64,000 nucleotides of DNA from Bailinhaonella thermotolerans (GTDB lineage Bacteria > Actinomycetota > Actinomycetes > Streptosporangiales > Streptosporangiaceae). The notes under the pieces were generated by a model. It was not told the origin of the DNA. It was given only the letters and a program-made list of their open reading frames with translations, and did no database searches. This document shows, one piece after another, positions 56,029 to 64,000 of the stretch. The stretch is from assembly GCF_003594875.1 (NCBI RefSeq), contig NZ_QZEY01000013.1, positions 175,747-239,746 of the forward strand, read 5' to 3'. The position numbers and the translations under genes are program-made. Numbering within the stretch: the first letter of the stretch is position 1; each line of letters opens with the position of its first letter.

Positions 56029-56931
56029 TCAGGCGGCGTCGAGCGCGGCGCGGGCGGCGGTCAGGAGGCCGTCCCGGTAGGACGCGCCGAAGAGGCAGAC
56101 GTGCACGAGGAGCGGGTTGAGCTGGTGGAGGGGGACGCGCTCCCGCCAGCCCGCAGCGAGCGGCCACTCCTCCCGGTAGGCCCCGATGATCCGGTCCTGG
56201 TGGGGCGCTCCGAACAGCGCGAGCATCGCCAGGTCCGTCTCCCGGTGGCCGCCGTGCGCCGCGGGGTCGATCAGGACGGCCGAGCCTCCGGACCACAGGA
56301 CGTTCCCGCTCCAGCAGTCGCCGTGGATCCGGCTGGGCGGCTCGGCGGGCCCGGCCAGCTCCGGCAGCCGGTCCCGCACCCGCTCCAGCAGCGCGACGTC
56401 CGCCCGGCCCAGTGAGCCCGCGTCCGCCGCCCGCCGCAGGTACGGCTCCAGCCGGCGCGACCAGTACCACTCCGGCCAGGAGCCCTCCGGCGAGTTGTCC
56501 ATCGGCAGGTCCGCGATGAACCCGGGCCAGGGCGCGCCGAACGCGCCCGCCCCCGCCCGGTGCATCACCGCGAGCGCCCGGCCGAACGCCTCGGCGGCCT
56601 CCGCGCCCGGCCGTTCCTCGTCCACCCACGCGAGCACGAGCAGGTCCGGCGAGACCGCGACGACCTCCGCCGCGGGCCCGGCCTCCCCCAGCCAGCGCAG
56701 CCCCGCCGCCTCGCTCGCGAACACGTCGCCGAGGGGCCGCGACGCCTGCTTCACGAAGACGGTCCGCCCGTCCGCCAGCAGCGCCCGCTCCAGCGCCCAC
56801 GCGTGCTGCGCCCCGAGCGCCCGCACCTCGCGCACCCCGACGCCCACCAGCTCGGCCAGTCCGGCCCGCTCGGCCCGCTCGGTTCGCTCTGCTCTCCGGA
56901 CCGGCTCGGCCGGCTCCACCGGTTCCCGCAC
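56029..56931 (-). CDS. Fructosamine/ketosamine kinase family protein
   Basis: A 300-aa kinase-fold protein of the fructosamine-3-kinase family: VFVKQASRP (ATP Lys), IHGDCWSGNVLW (catalytic Asp) and LIDPAAHGGHRETDLAML (metal site). Bacterial members phosphorylate ribulosamines or erythrulosamines on glycated proteins, making them unstable. The low-molecular-weight phosphatase gene lies 138 bases upstream on the same strand, a pairing seen in other actinobacteria. GTG 56931; the first 25 residues are Glu/Arg repeats and the true start may be later. Confidence 0.87.
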   Translation of the reverse strand: MREPVEPAEPVRRAERTERAERAGLAELVGVGVREVRALGAQHAWALERALLADGRTVFVKQASRPLGDVFASEAAGLRWLGEAGPAAEVVAVSPDLLVLAWVDEERPGAEAAEAFGRALAVMHRAGAGAFGAPWPGFIADLPMDNSPEGSWPEWYWSRRLEPYLRRAADAGSLGRADVALLERVRDRLPELAGPAEPPSRIHGDCWSGNVLWSGGSAVLIDPAAHGGHRETDLAMLALFGAPHQDRIIGAYREEWPLAAGWRERVPLHQLNPLLVHVCLFGASYRDGLLTAARAALDAA

Positions 56932-56957
56932 CTTCGCCCTCCCACCCGGCGCCCCGC

Positions 56958-57025
56958 GCCCCGCCGTACGACACCCAGCCGTACGACACCCAGCCGTACG
57001 GCGGCCGCGCCCGCCGTACGGCCGG
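56958..57025. repeat. Cluster of GCCGTACGGC elements and variants
   Basis: Exact copies at 56993-57002 and 57013-57022 follow two variants (ccgtacgac) within 70 bases between the phosphatase and kinase genes. Confidence 0.8.
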
Positions 57026-57069
57026 CCGCGCGTCCCGCCCGCAGGTCCTTCCCGGGCGGGACGCGGCGA

Positions 57070-57579
57070 TCACCTCCGGAGCAGTTTCTCCAGGTCGTCG
57101 GCCAGGCCGCGCGCCGCGGCCTCCACCATGTCGAGCACCTCGTCGAACCCGGACCGCCCGCCGTAGTACGGGTCGGGCACCTCGGCCTCGCGGGGCGCCG
57201 ACGGGTCGAAGGAGCGGAACAGCCGCAGCCGCTCCTCCGGCACCCCGAGCGAGCGCAGCGCGCGGAGGTTGTCGCGGTCCATCGCCAGCACCAGGTCGTA
57301 CCGCGACGCCCAGTCCCGCACGAACTGCCGCGCCCGGTGCGAGGCGCCGTCGAGCCCGCGCCCGGCCAGCGCCGCGAGCGCCCGCTCGTCCATGTCCGCG
57401 CCGGCGTGCCAGCCGCCGGTTCCTGAGCTGTCCACGGCCACGAGGTCGCCGAGTCCGCGCCGCGCGACCTCCTCCCTGGTGACGACCTCGGCCATCGGTG
57501 AACGACAGATGTTGCCGAGGCACACCATCGCGACGCGGTACGGGCGGCCGGCTTCCTGAGGATCGGGCAGGTCAGACAT
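57070..57579 (-). CDS. Low-molecular-weight protein tyrosine phosphatase
   Basis: A 169-aa LMW-PTP. The P-loop is CLGNICRS, with nucleophile Cys20 and Arg26, and the general acid Asp is in PDPYYGG near the C-terminus. Substrates may be phosphotyrosine proteins or, given the neighbouring ketosamine kinase, phosphorylated sugar adducts as described for some homologues. ATG 57579 is kept, but the conserved core begins at about residue 15. It is divergent from pstS. Confidence 0.9.
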   Translation of the reverse strand: MSDLPDPQEAGRPYRVAMVCLGNICRSPMAEVVTREEVARRGLGDLVAVDSSGTGGWHAGADMDERALAALAGRGLDGASHRARQFVRDWASRYDLVLAMDRDNLRALRSLGVPEERLRLFRSFDPSAPREAEVPDPYYGGRSGFDEVLDMVEAAARGLADDLEKLLRR

Positions 57580-57639
57580 GGTTCACAGCATGCCAGGTCA
57601 TTCACGAAGGCCTGCGCCTGACTTCCGCCCGAAGTAACG

Positions 57640-57680
57640 GTTCGTTTGATTTCCGTTCACTTTGACTGCGTTTGATCTGG
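57640..57680. promoter_or_regulatory. Direct repeats resembling a Pho box upstream of pstS
   Basis: GTTCGTTTGAT (57640), GTTCACTTTGA (57655) and GTTTGATCTGG (57670) recur every 15 bases in an AT-richer patch 45-85 bases before pstS. GTTCA-type direct repeats are the PhoP signature, but known boxes have 11-base spacing, so this is tentative. Confidence 0.4.
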
Positions 57681-57723
57681 TTACGCAGAGACCCGAGAAG
57701 CGTCTTGAGACGGAGAAGGACGA

Positions 57724-58704
57724 GTGACCAGTGGACAGCGCCGCCTTCGCGCGGTGGCAGTAGCGGCCATCGTGGCGGCCTTCGCCGCCGCGTGCGGCGG
57801 GGGCAACGGCGGCAAGGACGCGGCCCAGCCCGGCGGTACGGCGGCGGGCCAGGAGAGCAAGCAGCTCTCCGGTGAGATCAAGTCTGACGGTTCCAGCACC
57901 GTCGGGCCGCTGACCTCCGCCGCGGCCGAGTTCTTCGCCGAGGAGCAGCCGAGGGTCAAGGTGAGTGTCGGCACCTCCGGGACCGGCGGCGGCTTCGAGA
58001 AGTTCTGCGCGGGCGAGACGGACATCTCCAACGCCTCCCGCGCCATCAAGGACGAGGAGAAGGCGGCCTGCCAGGCCAAGAACATCACCTTCACCGAGCT
58101 GACGGTGGCGACCGACGCCCTCACCGTCGTGGTCAACAAGGACAACACCTGGGCCAAGTGCCTGACCACGGACCAGCTCAAGAAGATGTGGGAGCCGAAC
58201 TCCAAGGTGAAGTCCTGGAAGGAGATCGACCCCAAGTTCCCGGACGAGCCGCTGAAGCTGGCCGGTCCGGGCACCGACTCCGGCACCTTCGACTACTTCA
58301 CCAAGGAGATCAACGGTGAGGAGAAGGCGAGCCGCAAGGACTACAGCGCCTCGGAGAACGACAACGACATCGTGAGCGCCGTGTCCGGCGCCAAGGGCGG
58401 GCTCGGTTACTTCGGGTTCACCTACTTCGAAGAGAACATGGACAAGCTCAAGGCCGTCGAGATCGACGGCGGCAAGGGCTGCGTCGCCCCCAGCAAGGAG
58501 GGCGCGCAGAACGGCACGTACGCGCCGCTGTCCCGGCCGCTGTTCCTGTACGTCAAGAACGACTCGATCAAGCGCCCCGAGGTGAAGGCCTTCATGGACT
58601 TCTACGCCGGGAACATCAACAAGATCGCGACCGACGCGAAGTACATCCCCCTGAGCGCGGACCAGGAGAGCAAGCTCAAGGCCGCCGTCGAGGGGCTGAA
58701 GTAG
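57724..58704 (+). CDS. pstS: Phosphate ABC transporter substrate-binding lipoprotein
   Basis: A 326-aa lipoprotein (signal VAVAAIVAAFAAAC, then Gly-rich) that captures phosphate outside the membrane. Binding motifs are SDGSSTVGPLT, VGTSGTGGGFEKFCAGETDI and GPGTDSGTFDYF. GTG 57724 follows GAGAAGGA. First gene of pstS-pstC-pstA-pstB and a regulator; a Pho-box-like repeat lies upstream. Confidence 0.95.
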   Translation: MTSGQRRLRAVAVAAIVAAFAAACGGGNGGKDAAQPGGTAAGQESKQLSGEIKSDGSSTVGPLTSAAAEFFAEEQPRVKVSVGTSGTGGGFEKFCAGETDISNASRAIKDEEKAACQAKNITFTELTVATDALTVVVNKDNTWAKCLTTDQLKKMWEPNSKVKSWKEIDPKFPDEPLKLAGPGTDSGTFDYFTKEINGEEKASRKDYSASENDNDIVSAVSGAKGGLGYFGFTYFEENMDKLKAVEIDGGKGCVAPSKEGAQNGTYAPLSRPLFLYVKNDSIKRPEVKAFMDFYAGNINKIATDAKYIPLSADQESKLKAAVEGLK

Positions 58705-58707
58705 CGC

Positions 58708-59643
58708 ATGGCTTCCGCAGGCCGCGGCGTGACCGCCCCCGGGAACTCCCTGGGGCGGTCGCGCCCGCGTTACGGCGAGACCGCGGTCAAGGTCCTGCTG
58801 CTCGCCGCGGCGCTGGTGTCCATCGCGACGACCGTGGGCATCGTCGGCGCCCTGATCGAGCCGACGATCAAGTTCTTCGGTGAGGTGAGCGTCTTCGAGT
58901 TCTTCGCCTCCACCGACTGGGCCCCGCTGTTCAGCCCGCCCGCGTTCGGCGTCATCCCCGTCGTCACCAACACGCTGATCATCACCCTGATCGCGATCCT
59001 GGTGGCGGTGCCCCTCGGCCTGGCCGCGGCGATCTACCTCTCGGAGTACGCCACGGCGCGGGTCCGCAAGGCCCTCAAGCCGATCCTGGAGGTGCTCGCC
59101 GGCATCCCCACCGTCGCGCTGGGCTTCTTCGCGCTGACGCTGGTCTCCCCGTTCGTGCGGAGCTGGTGGCCGTTCCCCATGGAGGCGAAGAACGGCCTCG
59201 TCGCCGGGCTGATCGTGGGCATGATGATCATCCCGATCGTGGCCTCGCTCTCCGAGGACGCGATGTCGGCGGTCCCGGGCGGCCTCCGCGAGGGCGCGTA
59301 CGCCCTGGGGTCCTCCCGCATGATCGTCTCGCTGCGCGTCGTCTTCCCGGCCGCGCTGTCGGGCATCATCGCCGCCGTCATCCTGGCGATCTCCCGGGCC
59401 GCGGGCGAGACGATGATCGTGGTGATCGCCGCGGGCTCCAACCCGACGTTCACCGTGAACCCGGGCAAGGAGATGCCCACGATGGCGTCGTTCATCGCCC
59501 AGGCGGGCTCGGGCGACCTCCCCGTCGGCAGCATCGCCTACGACACGATCTTCGCGGTGGGCTCGCTGCTGTTCGCCCTCACCTTCGCGATGAACTTCAT
59601 CAGCGCCCGCTTCGTACGGCGCTTCCGAGAGGTCTACGAGTGA
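58708..59643 (+). CDS. pstC: Phosphate ABC transporter permease PstC
   Basis: A 311-aa permease with six membrane segments, a periplasmic loop ([11 protein letters not shown]) and the EAA-type loop [23 protein letters not shown] 58708 comes three bases after the pstS stop, and its own stop overlaps pstA as TGATG. Confidence 0.94.
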   Translation: MASAGRGVTAPGNSLGRSRPRYGETAVKVLLLAAALVSIATTVGIVGALIEPTIKFFGEVSVFEFFASTDWAPLFSPPAFGVIPVVTNTLIITLIAILVAVPLGLAAAIYLSEYATARVRKALKPILEVLAGIPTVALGFFALTLVSPFVRSWWPFPMEAKNGLVAGLIVGMMIIPIVASLSEDAMSAVPGGLREGAYALGSSRMIVSLRVVFPAALSGIIAAVILAISRAAGETMIVVIAAGSNPTFTVNPGKEMPTMASFIAQAGSGDLPVGSIAYDTIFAVGSLLFALTFAMNFISARFVRRFREVYE

Positions 59644-60533
59644 TGGCCGTCCTCACCACACCCCGCAGCGCCGTACAGCTCGCCTCCAAGGGCCGTCCGG
59701 TGCGCGAACACGTATTCCGGTTCGTCCTCATGGCGAGCCTGGCCGTCGCGCTCGCGTTCCTGATCCTGCTGCTCGTCTACATGGTGGTCAAGGGCTGGCC
59801 CCGGCTCGACGCGCGGCTCTGGGAGAACATGCCGTCCATCCGGCGGCCGGAGCGCGCGGGCGCCCAGTCGGCGATCGTCGGCACCCTCTGGCTCATCGGC
59901 CTGACCGCCCTGTTCGTGCTGCCGACCGGCGTGCTCGCGGCGATCTACCTGGAGGAGTACGCCGACAAGACCCGGTGGTACAACCGGCTGATCGAGCTGA
60001 ACATCCAGAACCTGGCCGGCATCCCGTCGATCATCTACGGCATCCTCGGCCTCGGCATCCTGGCGCGGGTCGTCGGGCTCGGGTTCGGCGTGCTCACCGG
60101 CGCGCTCACCCTGTCCCTGCTCGTGCTCCCGATCGTCATCATCGCCTCGCGCGAGGCGATCCGGGCCGTCCCGCCGTCCATCCGCGAGGGCTCGCTCGCC
60201 CTCGGGGCCACCCAGTGGCAGACGGTCTACCGGCAGGTGCTGCCCGCGTCCATCCCGGGCATCGCCACCGGCTGCATCCTGGCCCTGTCCCGCGCGATCG
60301 GAGAGGCCGCCCCGCTGGTCATGCTGGGCGCGGCCACGTTCGTGCCGTTCAACCCCGAGGGCCTGTTCGACCAGTTCGCGGCCCTGCCGGTGCAGATCTA
60401 CTTCTGGATCACGCAGTCGCGGGAGGAGTTCCACGTCCTCGCCGCCGCCGCCATCGTGCTGTTGCTCGTGATCCTGCTGCTGATGAACTCCGTGGCCATC
60501 TGGCTGCGCAACCGCTACCAGAAGCGTTGGTGA
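59643..60533 (+). CDS. pstA: Phosphate ABC transporter permease PstA
   Basis: A 296-aa second channel subunit, six membrane segments, with [20 protein letters not shown] and the EAA-type loop [23 protein letters not shown] 59643 shares a base with the pstC stop, so translation is coupled. A longer open frame from 59166 is the shadow of pstC. Confidence 0.94.
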   Translation: MAVLTTPRSAVQLASKGRPVREHVFRFVLMASLAVALAFLILLLVYMVVKGWPRLDARLWENMPSIRRPERAGAQSAIVGTLWLIGLTALFVLPTGVLAAIYLEEYADKTRWYNRLIELNIQNLAGIPSIIYGILGLGILARVVGLGFGVLTGALTLSLLVLPIVIIASREAIRAVPPSIREGSLALGATQWQTVYRQVLPASIPGIATGCILALSRAIGEAAPLVMLGAATFVPFNPEGLFDQFAALPVQIYFWITQSREEFHVLAAAAIVLLLVILLLMNSVAIWLRNRYQKRW

Positions 60534-60553
60534 CCATGACCGAGGTAGGCGCA

Positions 60554-61393
60554 ATGTCCTCTCAGCCCCACGTGACCATCCACCAGCCGGAGGTTCCCCG
60601 GAACCTCGCGGCGCTGGACCCGGTCTTCACCGTGCAGGGGCTCGACGTCTTCTACGGCGACTACAAGGCGGTCCGCGACGTGGACCTCACCATCGGTCGC
60701 AAGGAGATCACGGCCATGATCGGGCCGTCCGGCTGCGGCAAGAGCACGGTCCTGCGCTGCTTCAACCGCATGAACGACCTGATCCCCGGCGCCCGGATCG
60801 ACGGCAAGATCCTCTACCACGACGAGGACCTCTACGGGGACCACGTGGACCCGATCGAGGTGCGGCGGCGCATCGGCATGGTCTTCCAGAAGCCGAACCC
60901 GTTCCCCAAGTCGATCTACGACAACATCGCGTACGGCCCGCGCGTCAACGGCCACAAGCGTGGCGACCTGGACTCCGTCGTCGAGCGGGCGCTGACCCAG
61001 GCCGCGCTGTGGGACGAGGTCAAGGACAAGCTCAAGGCCAGCGCCCTGTCCCTGTCCGGCGGCCAGCAGCAGCGCCTGTGCATCGCCCGCGCGATCGCCG
61101 TGCAGCCCGAGGTCATCCTCATGGACGAGCCCTGCTCGGCCCTCGACCCGATCGCCACGACCAAGATCGAGGACCTGATGCAGGAACTCGCGAAGGACTA
61201 CACGATCGTGATCGTCACCCACAACATGCAGCAGGCGGCCCGCGTCTCCGACCGCACCGCCTTCTTCACGGCAGAGGTGGACGAGGCCGGCGTCCGGCAC
61301 GGCCGCCTGGTCGAGTTCGACGAGACCAACCGGATCTTCACCAACCCCGCCGACAAGCGCACCGAGGACTACATCACCGGCCGCTTCGGCTGA
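60554..61393 (+). CDS. pstB: Phosphate ABC transporter ATP-binding protein
   Basis: A 279-aa ATPase: Walker [24 protein letters not shown], Walker [17 protein letters not shown] and [13 protein letters not shown], with the PstB-typical [15 protein letters not shown] 60554 has GAGGTAGG at good spacing; ATG 60536, nearer the pstA stop, would add six residues. It powers PstCA and is a known partner in phosphate sensing. Confidence 0.94.
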   Translation: MSSQPHVTIHQPEVPRNLAALDPVFTVQGLDVFYGDYKAVRDVDLTIGRKEITAMIGPSGCGKSTVLRCFNRMNDLIPGARIDGKILYHDEDLYGDHVDPIEVRRRIGMVFQKPNPFPKSIYDNIAYGPRVNGHKRGDLDSVVERALTQAALWDEVKDKLKASALSLSGGQQQRLCIARAIAVQPEVILMDEPCSALDPIATTKIEDLMQELAKDYTIVIVTHNMQQAARVSDRTAFFTAEVDEAGVRHGRLVEFDETNRIFTNPADKRTEDYITGRFG

Positions 61394-61401
61394 CCCGAGC
61401 C

Positions 61402-62091
61402 ATGCCCCTGCTGCTCGTCGCCGATCCCGCCCCCGGCCCCGAGCTCCCCCGGGTCCTGGAGCCGGAGGGCATCGACGTGGTGGTGGCCGAGGACGGCGCC
61501 CAGGCGCTCCTGCACGCCGGCGCCCTCCACCCCACCGCCGTGCTCGTCAGCGCCGCGTTGCCGGTCATCGGCCCGGTCGAGTTCGTCCAGACCGTACGGC
61601 GGAGCGTCAGCGTCCCCATCCTCCTGGGGGCGGGCCCCGGCGACGGTGACACGGCCGCCCGCGCCCTGACCGCGGGCGTGACCGCCTGCGTGGCCAGGCC
61701 GTACCGGATGCGGGAGTTGCTGCCGCTGGTCCGCGCCGCCTGCCTGGGGGAGACGTCGGCCGACCACAACGTGCTGACCGCGGGCGAGGTCACCCTCGAC
61801 GTGCCCGCCCACGAGGTGCGCGTGGCCGGCGTGCCGGTGCACCTCCCGCTGCGCGAGTTCGACCTGCTGCACTACCTGATGCGCAACGCCGACCGCACGG
61901 TGACCCGGGACCAGATCCGCCACCACGTCTGGCAGACCACCGCGCCCGTCTCCACCAACACCATCGCCGTCCACGTCAAGCGCCTGCGCGCCCGCCTGGG
62001 CGACGAGGACCACGGCTCGCCCCTCATCCAGACCGTCCGGGGGATCGGCTACCGGCTCGTCCCGCCCCAGCCCGGTCCCGGCTCCCGCTGA
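61402..62091 (+). CDS. Atypical OmpR/PhoB-type response regulator
   Basis: A 229-aa protein with a receiver-like domain (1-115) and a winged-helix DNA-binding domain (PLREFDLLHYLMRNADRTVT; VHVKRLRARLGDED; IQTVRGIGYRLVPP). Where a receiver has its phosphoacceptor Asp, the segment AVLVSAALPVIG has Ser50, and only one acidic pocket residue (Asp8) remains; the switch Lys is Arg. It is probably not regulated by phosphorylation. It lies nine bases after pstB in the same operon, so a role in phosphate response is likely, and no kinase gene is adjacent. Confidence 0.85.
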   Translation: MPLLLVADPAPGPELPRVLEPEGIDVVVAEDGAQALLHAGALHPTAVLVSAALPVIGPVEFVQTVRRSVSVPILLGAGPGDGDTAARALTAGVTACVARPYRMRELLPLVRAACLGETSADHNVLTAGEVTLDVPAHEVRVAGVPVHLPLREFDLLHYLMRNADRTVTRDQIRHHVWQTTAPVSTNTIAVHVKRLRARLGDEDHGSPLIQTVRGIGYRLVPPQPGPGSR

Positions 62092-62129
62092 CGACCGGCC
62101 CGCGGCCGAACGGCTCTTCCCTCGGGCCG

Positions 62130-62174
62130 GTCGCGTGGTCTCCGCTCCACGGGCGCGAGCGGAGACCACGCGAC
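62130..62174. terminator. Hairpin after the pst operon
   Basis: Arms 62130-62147 and 62157-62174 form a perfect 18-bp stem with a 9-base loop, and flanking cgggcc/ggcccg extend it. It lies between convergent genes. Confidence 0.75.
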
Positions 62175-62358
62175 GCGGCCCGGGCGGAACCTTTCCCGCC
62201 GCCCGGCGCCGCGTGCCTCGTCCCGCGCGGGTGCCCCATCCCTCGTGATCGCCGGTTCCGGGTGCGCGCACGCGCCGCCCGACCGGTGCGGGGGCGGTTC
62301 CATGCGTGGGGGCGGTTGCGGGGCGGGAGCGGTTCAGGCGGGGAGGCGGTTCAGCGGT

Positions 62359-63246
62359 TCAGGCGCGGGTGGCCAGGAGACGGGCGATGGAGTCGTCGTC
62401 GCAGGTGGACCAGAAGCCGCCCACGACGTCCTCCAGGTGGTCCAGGGAGTCGGCCCGGAAGAGCGTGTCCTGGTACTTGGTGATGTCGTAGTCGGTGGTG
62501 CCCATGAGCGCCAGGTCGAGGGGCCGGATCTCCATGTCGCGGAACTCCTCGATCTCCCCGTAGGAGGACAGGATGCCCGCGCCGTACGCCTTGAGCTCGC
62601 CGTCCTCCGCCATCACGCCGAACTCCAGGGTGAACCAGAACACCTTGGAGATGAACTGCAGCGCCTCCTCGGTCTCCACCCGGCGCACGGCCTGGCCCGC
62701 GGCGCGGTAGAGCGCGGCGAATCGGTCGCTCGCCAGGGTGTTGGCGTGCCCGATGACCTCGTGGATGACGTCCGGCTCCGGGGTGTAGAAGGGCACCGTG
62801 TGGTGGCGGATGTACTGGGTGGAGTAGAAGTGGTCGTCCGCCAGCGAGCCGTAGAAGTCGCGGAGCGGGACCAGGCCGGCGGCCGGCAGGTAGCGGAAGC
62901 CCGTCAGGGGCTGGAGCAGGTCGCCGACCTCCTGGAGCTGGGGGATGCGGTCGGCGGGCAGGGAGAGCCGCTCGGCCGCGTCCAGGAACTCCCGCACGGC
63001 GTACTTCCGGTGCTTGATCGCCAGTTCGCCGGAGACGAGGCGCCACACCTCGTGCTCCTCGTCGGTGTACTCCGCGGTGGGGATGGGCTCGCCCCGCTTG
63101 TGGCCCAGGGCGAGGAGGGCGATGGCGTTGCGGCGCGCCCGGTAGACCGGGTCGGCGAATCCGGGGTGGCTCGACGCGAGTTCCACGACGACCTCGCCGG
63201 TCTCGCCCCGCGTCACGGGCGCGAAGTACTGCGCTTCCTCGAACAT
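62359..63246 (-). CDS. phhA: Phenylalanine 4-monooxygenase (tetrahydropterin-dependent)
   Basis: A 295-aa aromatic amino acid hydroxylase converting phenylalanine to tyrosine. Iron ligands lie in EPDVIHEVIGHANTL (two His) and FWFTLEFGV (Glu); STQYIRHH and SSYGEIEEF are also typical. ATG 63246 follows GAGGAGG; the open frame to 63969 is an overrun through the divergent gene. The enzyme needs a pterin cofactor made elsewhere. The divergent Lrp-type gene probably regulates it. Confidence 0.93.
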   Translation of the reverse strand: MFEEAQYFAPVTRGETGEVVVELASSHPGFADPVYRARRNAIALLALGHKRGEPIPTAEYTDEEHEVWRLVSGELAIKHRKYAVREFLDAAERLSLPADRIPQLQEVGDLLQPLTGFRYLPAAGLVPLRDFYGSLADDHFYSTQYIRHHTVPFYTPEPDVIHEVIGHANTLASDRFAALYRAAGQAVRRVETEEALQFISKVFWFTLEFGVMAEDGELKAYGAGILSSYGEIEEFRDMEIRPLDLALMGTTDYDITKYQDTLFRADSLDHLEDVVGGFWSTCDDDSIARLLATRA

Positions 63247-63384
63247 CCACGCCTCCTCAGCCAACGGATGGACTGCCCAGACTGCCCGGAATGACAACAT
63301 CTCCGGGACTCCGCTGGCAATAGTGACCATTTCGAGTGCGCGGAACGCCTGGTTCGCGGGGTCTGGCGGCCTTAGTCTCTGGTC

Positions 63385-63861
63385 ATGTCGACCAGTCCGA
63401 TCGATCCCCTCGACGCGCGGCTCCTGACGACGATGCGGCGCAACCCGCGCATCGGCCTGACCGAGCTCGCGCGGAAACTGGGGGTCGCCAGGGGCACCGT
63501 GCAGGCCCGCGTGGAGAAGCTCACCGCAAGAGGCGTCATCGCGGACTTCGGCCCCACCGTCGCCCCCGCCTCCGTCGGGTATCCGATCCTGGCCTTCGTC
63601 CAGCTCCAGATCGCGCAGGGCAGGCTCGCGGAGGCCGTGGTGGCGCTGGAGGTCCTGCCCGAGATCCTGGAGGTGTACGGCACCAGCGGATCGTCCGACC
63701 TGATGTGCCGGGTGGTGGCGCGGAGCACGGAACAGCTTCAGGAGATCATCGCGCGGATCCTGACGTCGCCGGCGGTGCGGCGCACGGACACGACGATCGC
63801 GCTGTCCACGCAGGTGCCGTACCGGATCGAGCCGTTGCTGAGAGCGGCCGTCGACTCCTGA
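63385..63861 (+). CDS. Lrp/AsnC-family regulator divergent from phhA
   Basis: A 158-aa Lrp-type regulator: winged helix (LDARLLTTMRRNPRIGLTEL; VARGTVQARVEKLTARG) and a RAM ligand domain (GYPILAFVQLQIAQGRLAEA; YGTSGSSDLMCRVVARSTEQ). Divergent Lrp proteins commonly sense an aromatic amino acid and control the neighbouring catabolic gene. ATG 63385 is 138 bases from the phhA start. A strong hairpin closes the gene's downstream region. Confidence 0.9.
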   Translation: MSTSPIDPLDARLLTTMRRNPRIGLTELARKLGVARGTVQARVEKLTARGVIADFGPTVAPASVGYPILAFVQLQIAQGRLAEAVVALEVLPEILEVYGTSGSSDLMCRVVARSTEQLQEIIARILTSPAVRRTDTTIALSTQVPYRIEPLLRAAVDS

Positions 63862-63957
63862 GAGGCTTCCGGAGATCCGCCACCGGACATTGGAGTCAGC
63901 GAGCCCGCACGATGGGTGGGCCGGGAAGTAGCCCCCCGAAAATGGGTCCGGAAATGC

Positions 63958-63992
63958 CGGAAGGGCCATCCCATACCGGGATGGCCCTTCCG
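63958..63992 (+). terminator. Terminator hairpin at window end
   Basis: Arms 63958-63972 and 63978-63992 form a perfect 15-bp stem with loop ATACC, followed by TTC. It is about 100 bases after the Lrp-type gene and may end that transcript or one entering from the right. Confidence 0.7.
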
Positions 63993-64000
63993 TTCAAAGA

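Overview
The window is high-GC (roughly 70-75% by eye) actinobacterial chromosome with normal housekeeping gene density. The actinobacterial assignment rests on WhiB1, SigR/RsrA, an RsbW/SigF pair, a PASTA-type Ser/Thr kinase, the one-chain 2-oxoglutarate enzyme Kgd, nickel superoxide dismutase, BsaP and a DasR-like regulator. The mixture of Streptomyces-like and Mycobacterium-like neighbourhoods suggests a non-Streptomyces filamentous actinomycete, perhaps Streptosporangiales; this is inference. I found no rRNA, tRNA, CRISPR array, prophage or insertion sequence with a transposase.

Layout. 0.3-9.6 kb: a B3/B4-domain protein, kgd with a strong terminator, a 59-aa protein, a PadR regulator, an mpaB-tetR operon and an oxidoreductase. 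9.7-15.7 kb: a minus-strand signalling block with a PAS-SpoIIE phosphatase, a CheR-PAS-coiled-coil-PAS protein, a CheB methylesterase without receiver domain and helical proteins of unknown function, but no chemoreceptor. 15.9-23 kb: malic enzyme, a polar amino acid ABC transporter, a CGNR zinc-finger protein, the sodX/sodN pair and rsbW-sigF. 23-26.8 kb: biotin operon bioF-gntR(DasR-like)-bioD-bioB. 26.9-30.7 kb: pdtaS, whiB1, a diacylglycerol-kinase-like gene and a small membrane protein, in an order that recalls M. tuberculosis Rv3217c-Rv3220c. 31-38 kb: a TPP enzyme, a carotenoid oxygenase, a secreted protein, a nuclease-like protein and a TetR/HXXEE/cupin unit with three matching operators. 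38-46.9 kb: PASTA kinase, bsaP, an FlK-like thioesterase, a biotin carrier and biotin carboxylase, two membrane HD-domain proteins, a 34-aa membrane protein and a sugar epimerase. 47-53.7 kb: rsrA-sigR with a SigR-type promoter, a methyltransferase, a DksA-like protein, an SRAP/HMCES protein, DoxX, aroA and rsgA. 53.8-64 kb: hotdog thioesterase, hisN, a lipoprotein, a fructosamine kinase-like gene next to an LMW phosphatase, pstSCAB with an atypical response regulator, and phenylalanine hydroxylase divergent from an Lrp-type regulator.

Links between genes. Biotin is a recurring theme: bioF/D/B, the BioB helper BsaP, and a biotin carrier plus carboxylase that use the cofactor. Redox control appears in SigR/RsrA, WhiB1 and Ni-SOD. 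Phosphate uptake (pst) ends in a regulator whose receiver lacks the phosphoacceptor aspartate.

The most unusual features are non-coding. The 10-bp palindrome GCCGTACGGC occurs at least 22 times, almost always between genes. A family of about 76-86 bp elements with terminal inverted repeats is present in three copies. Several tandem repeats of 24-42 bp occur in intergenic or linker DNA.
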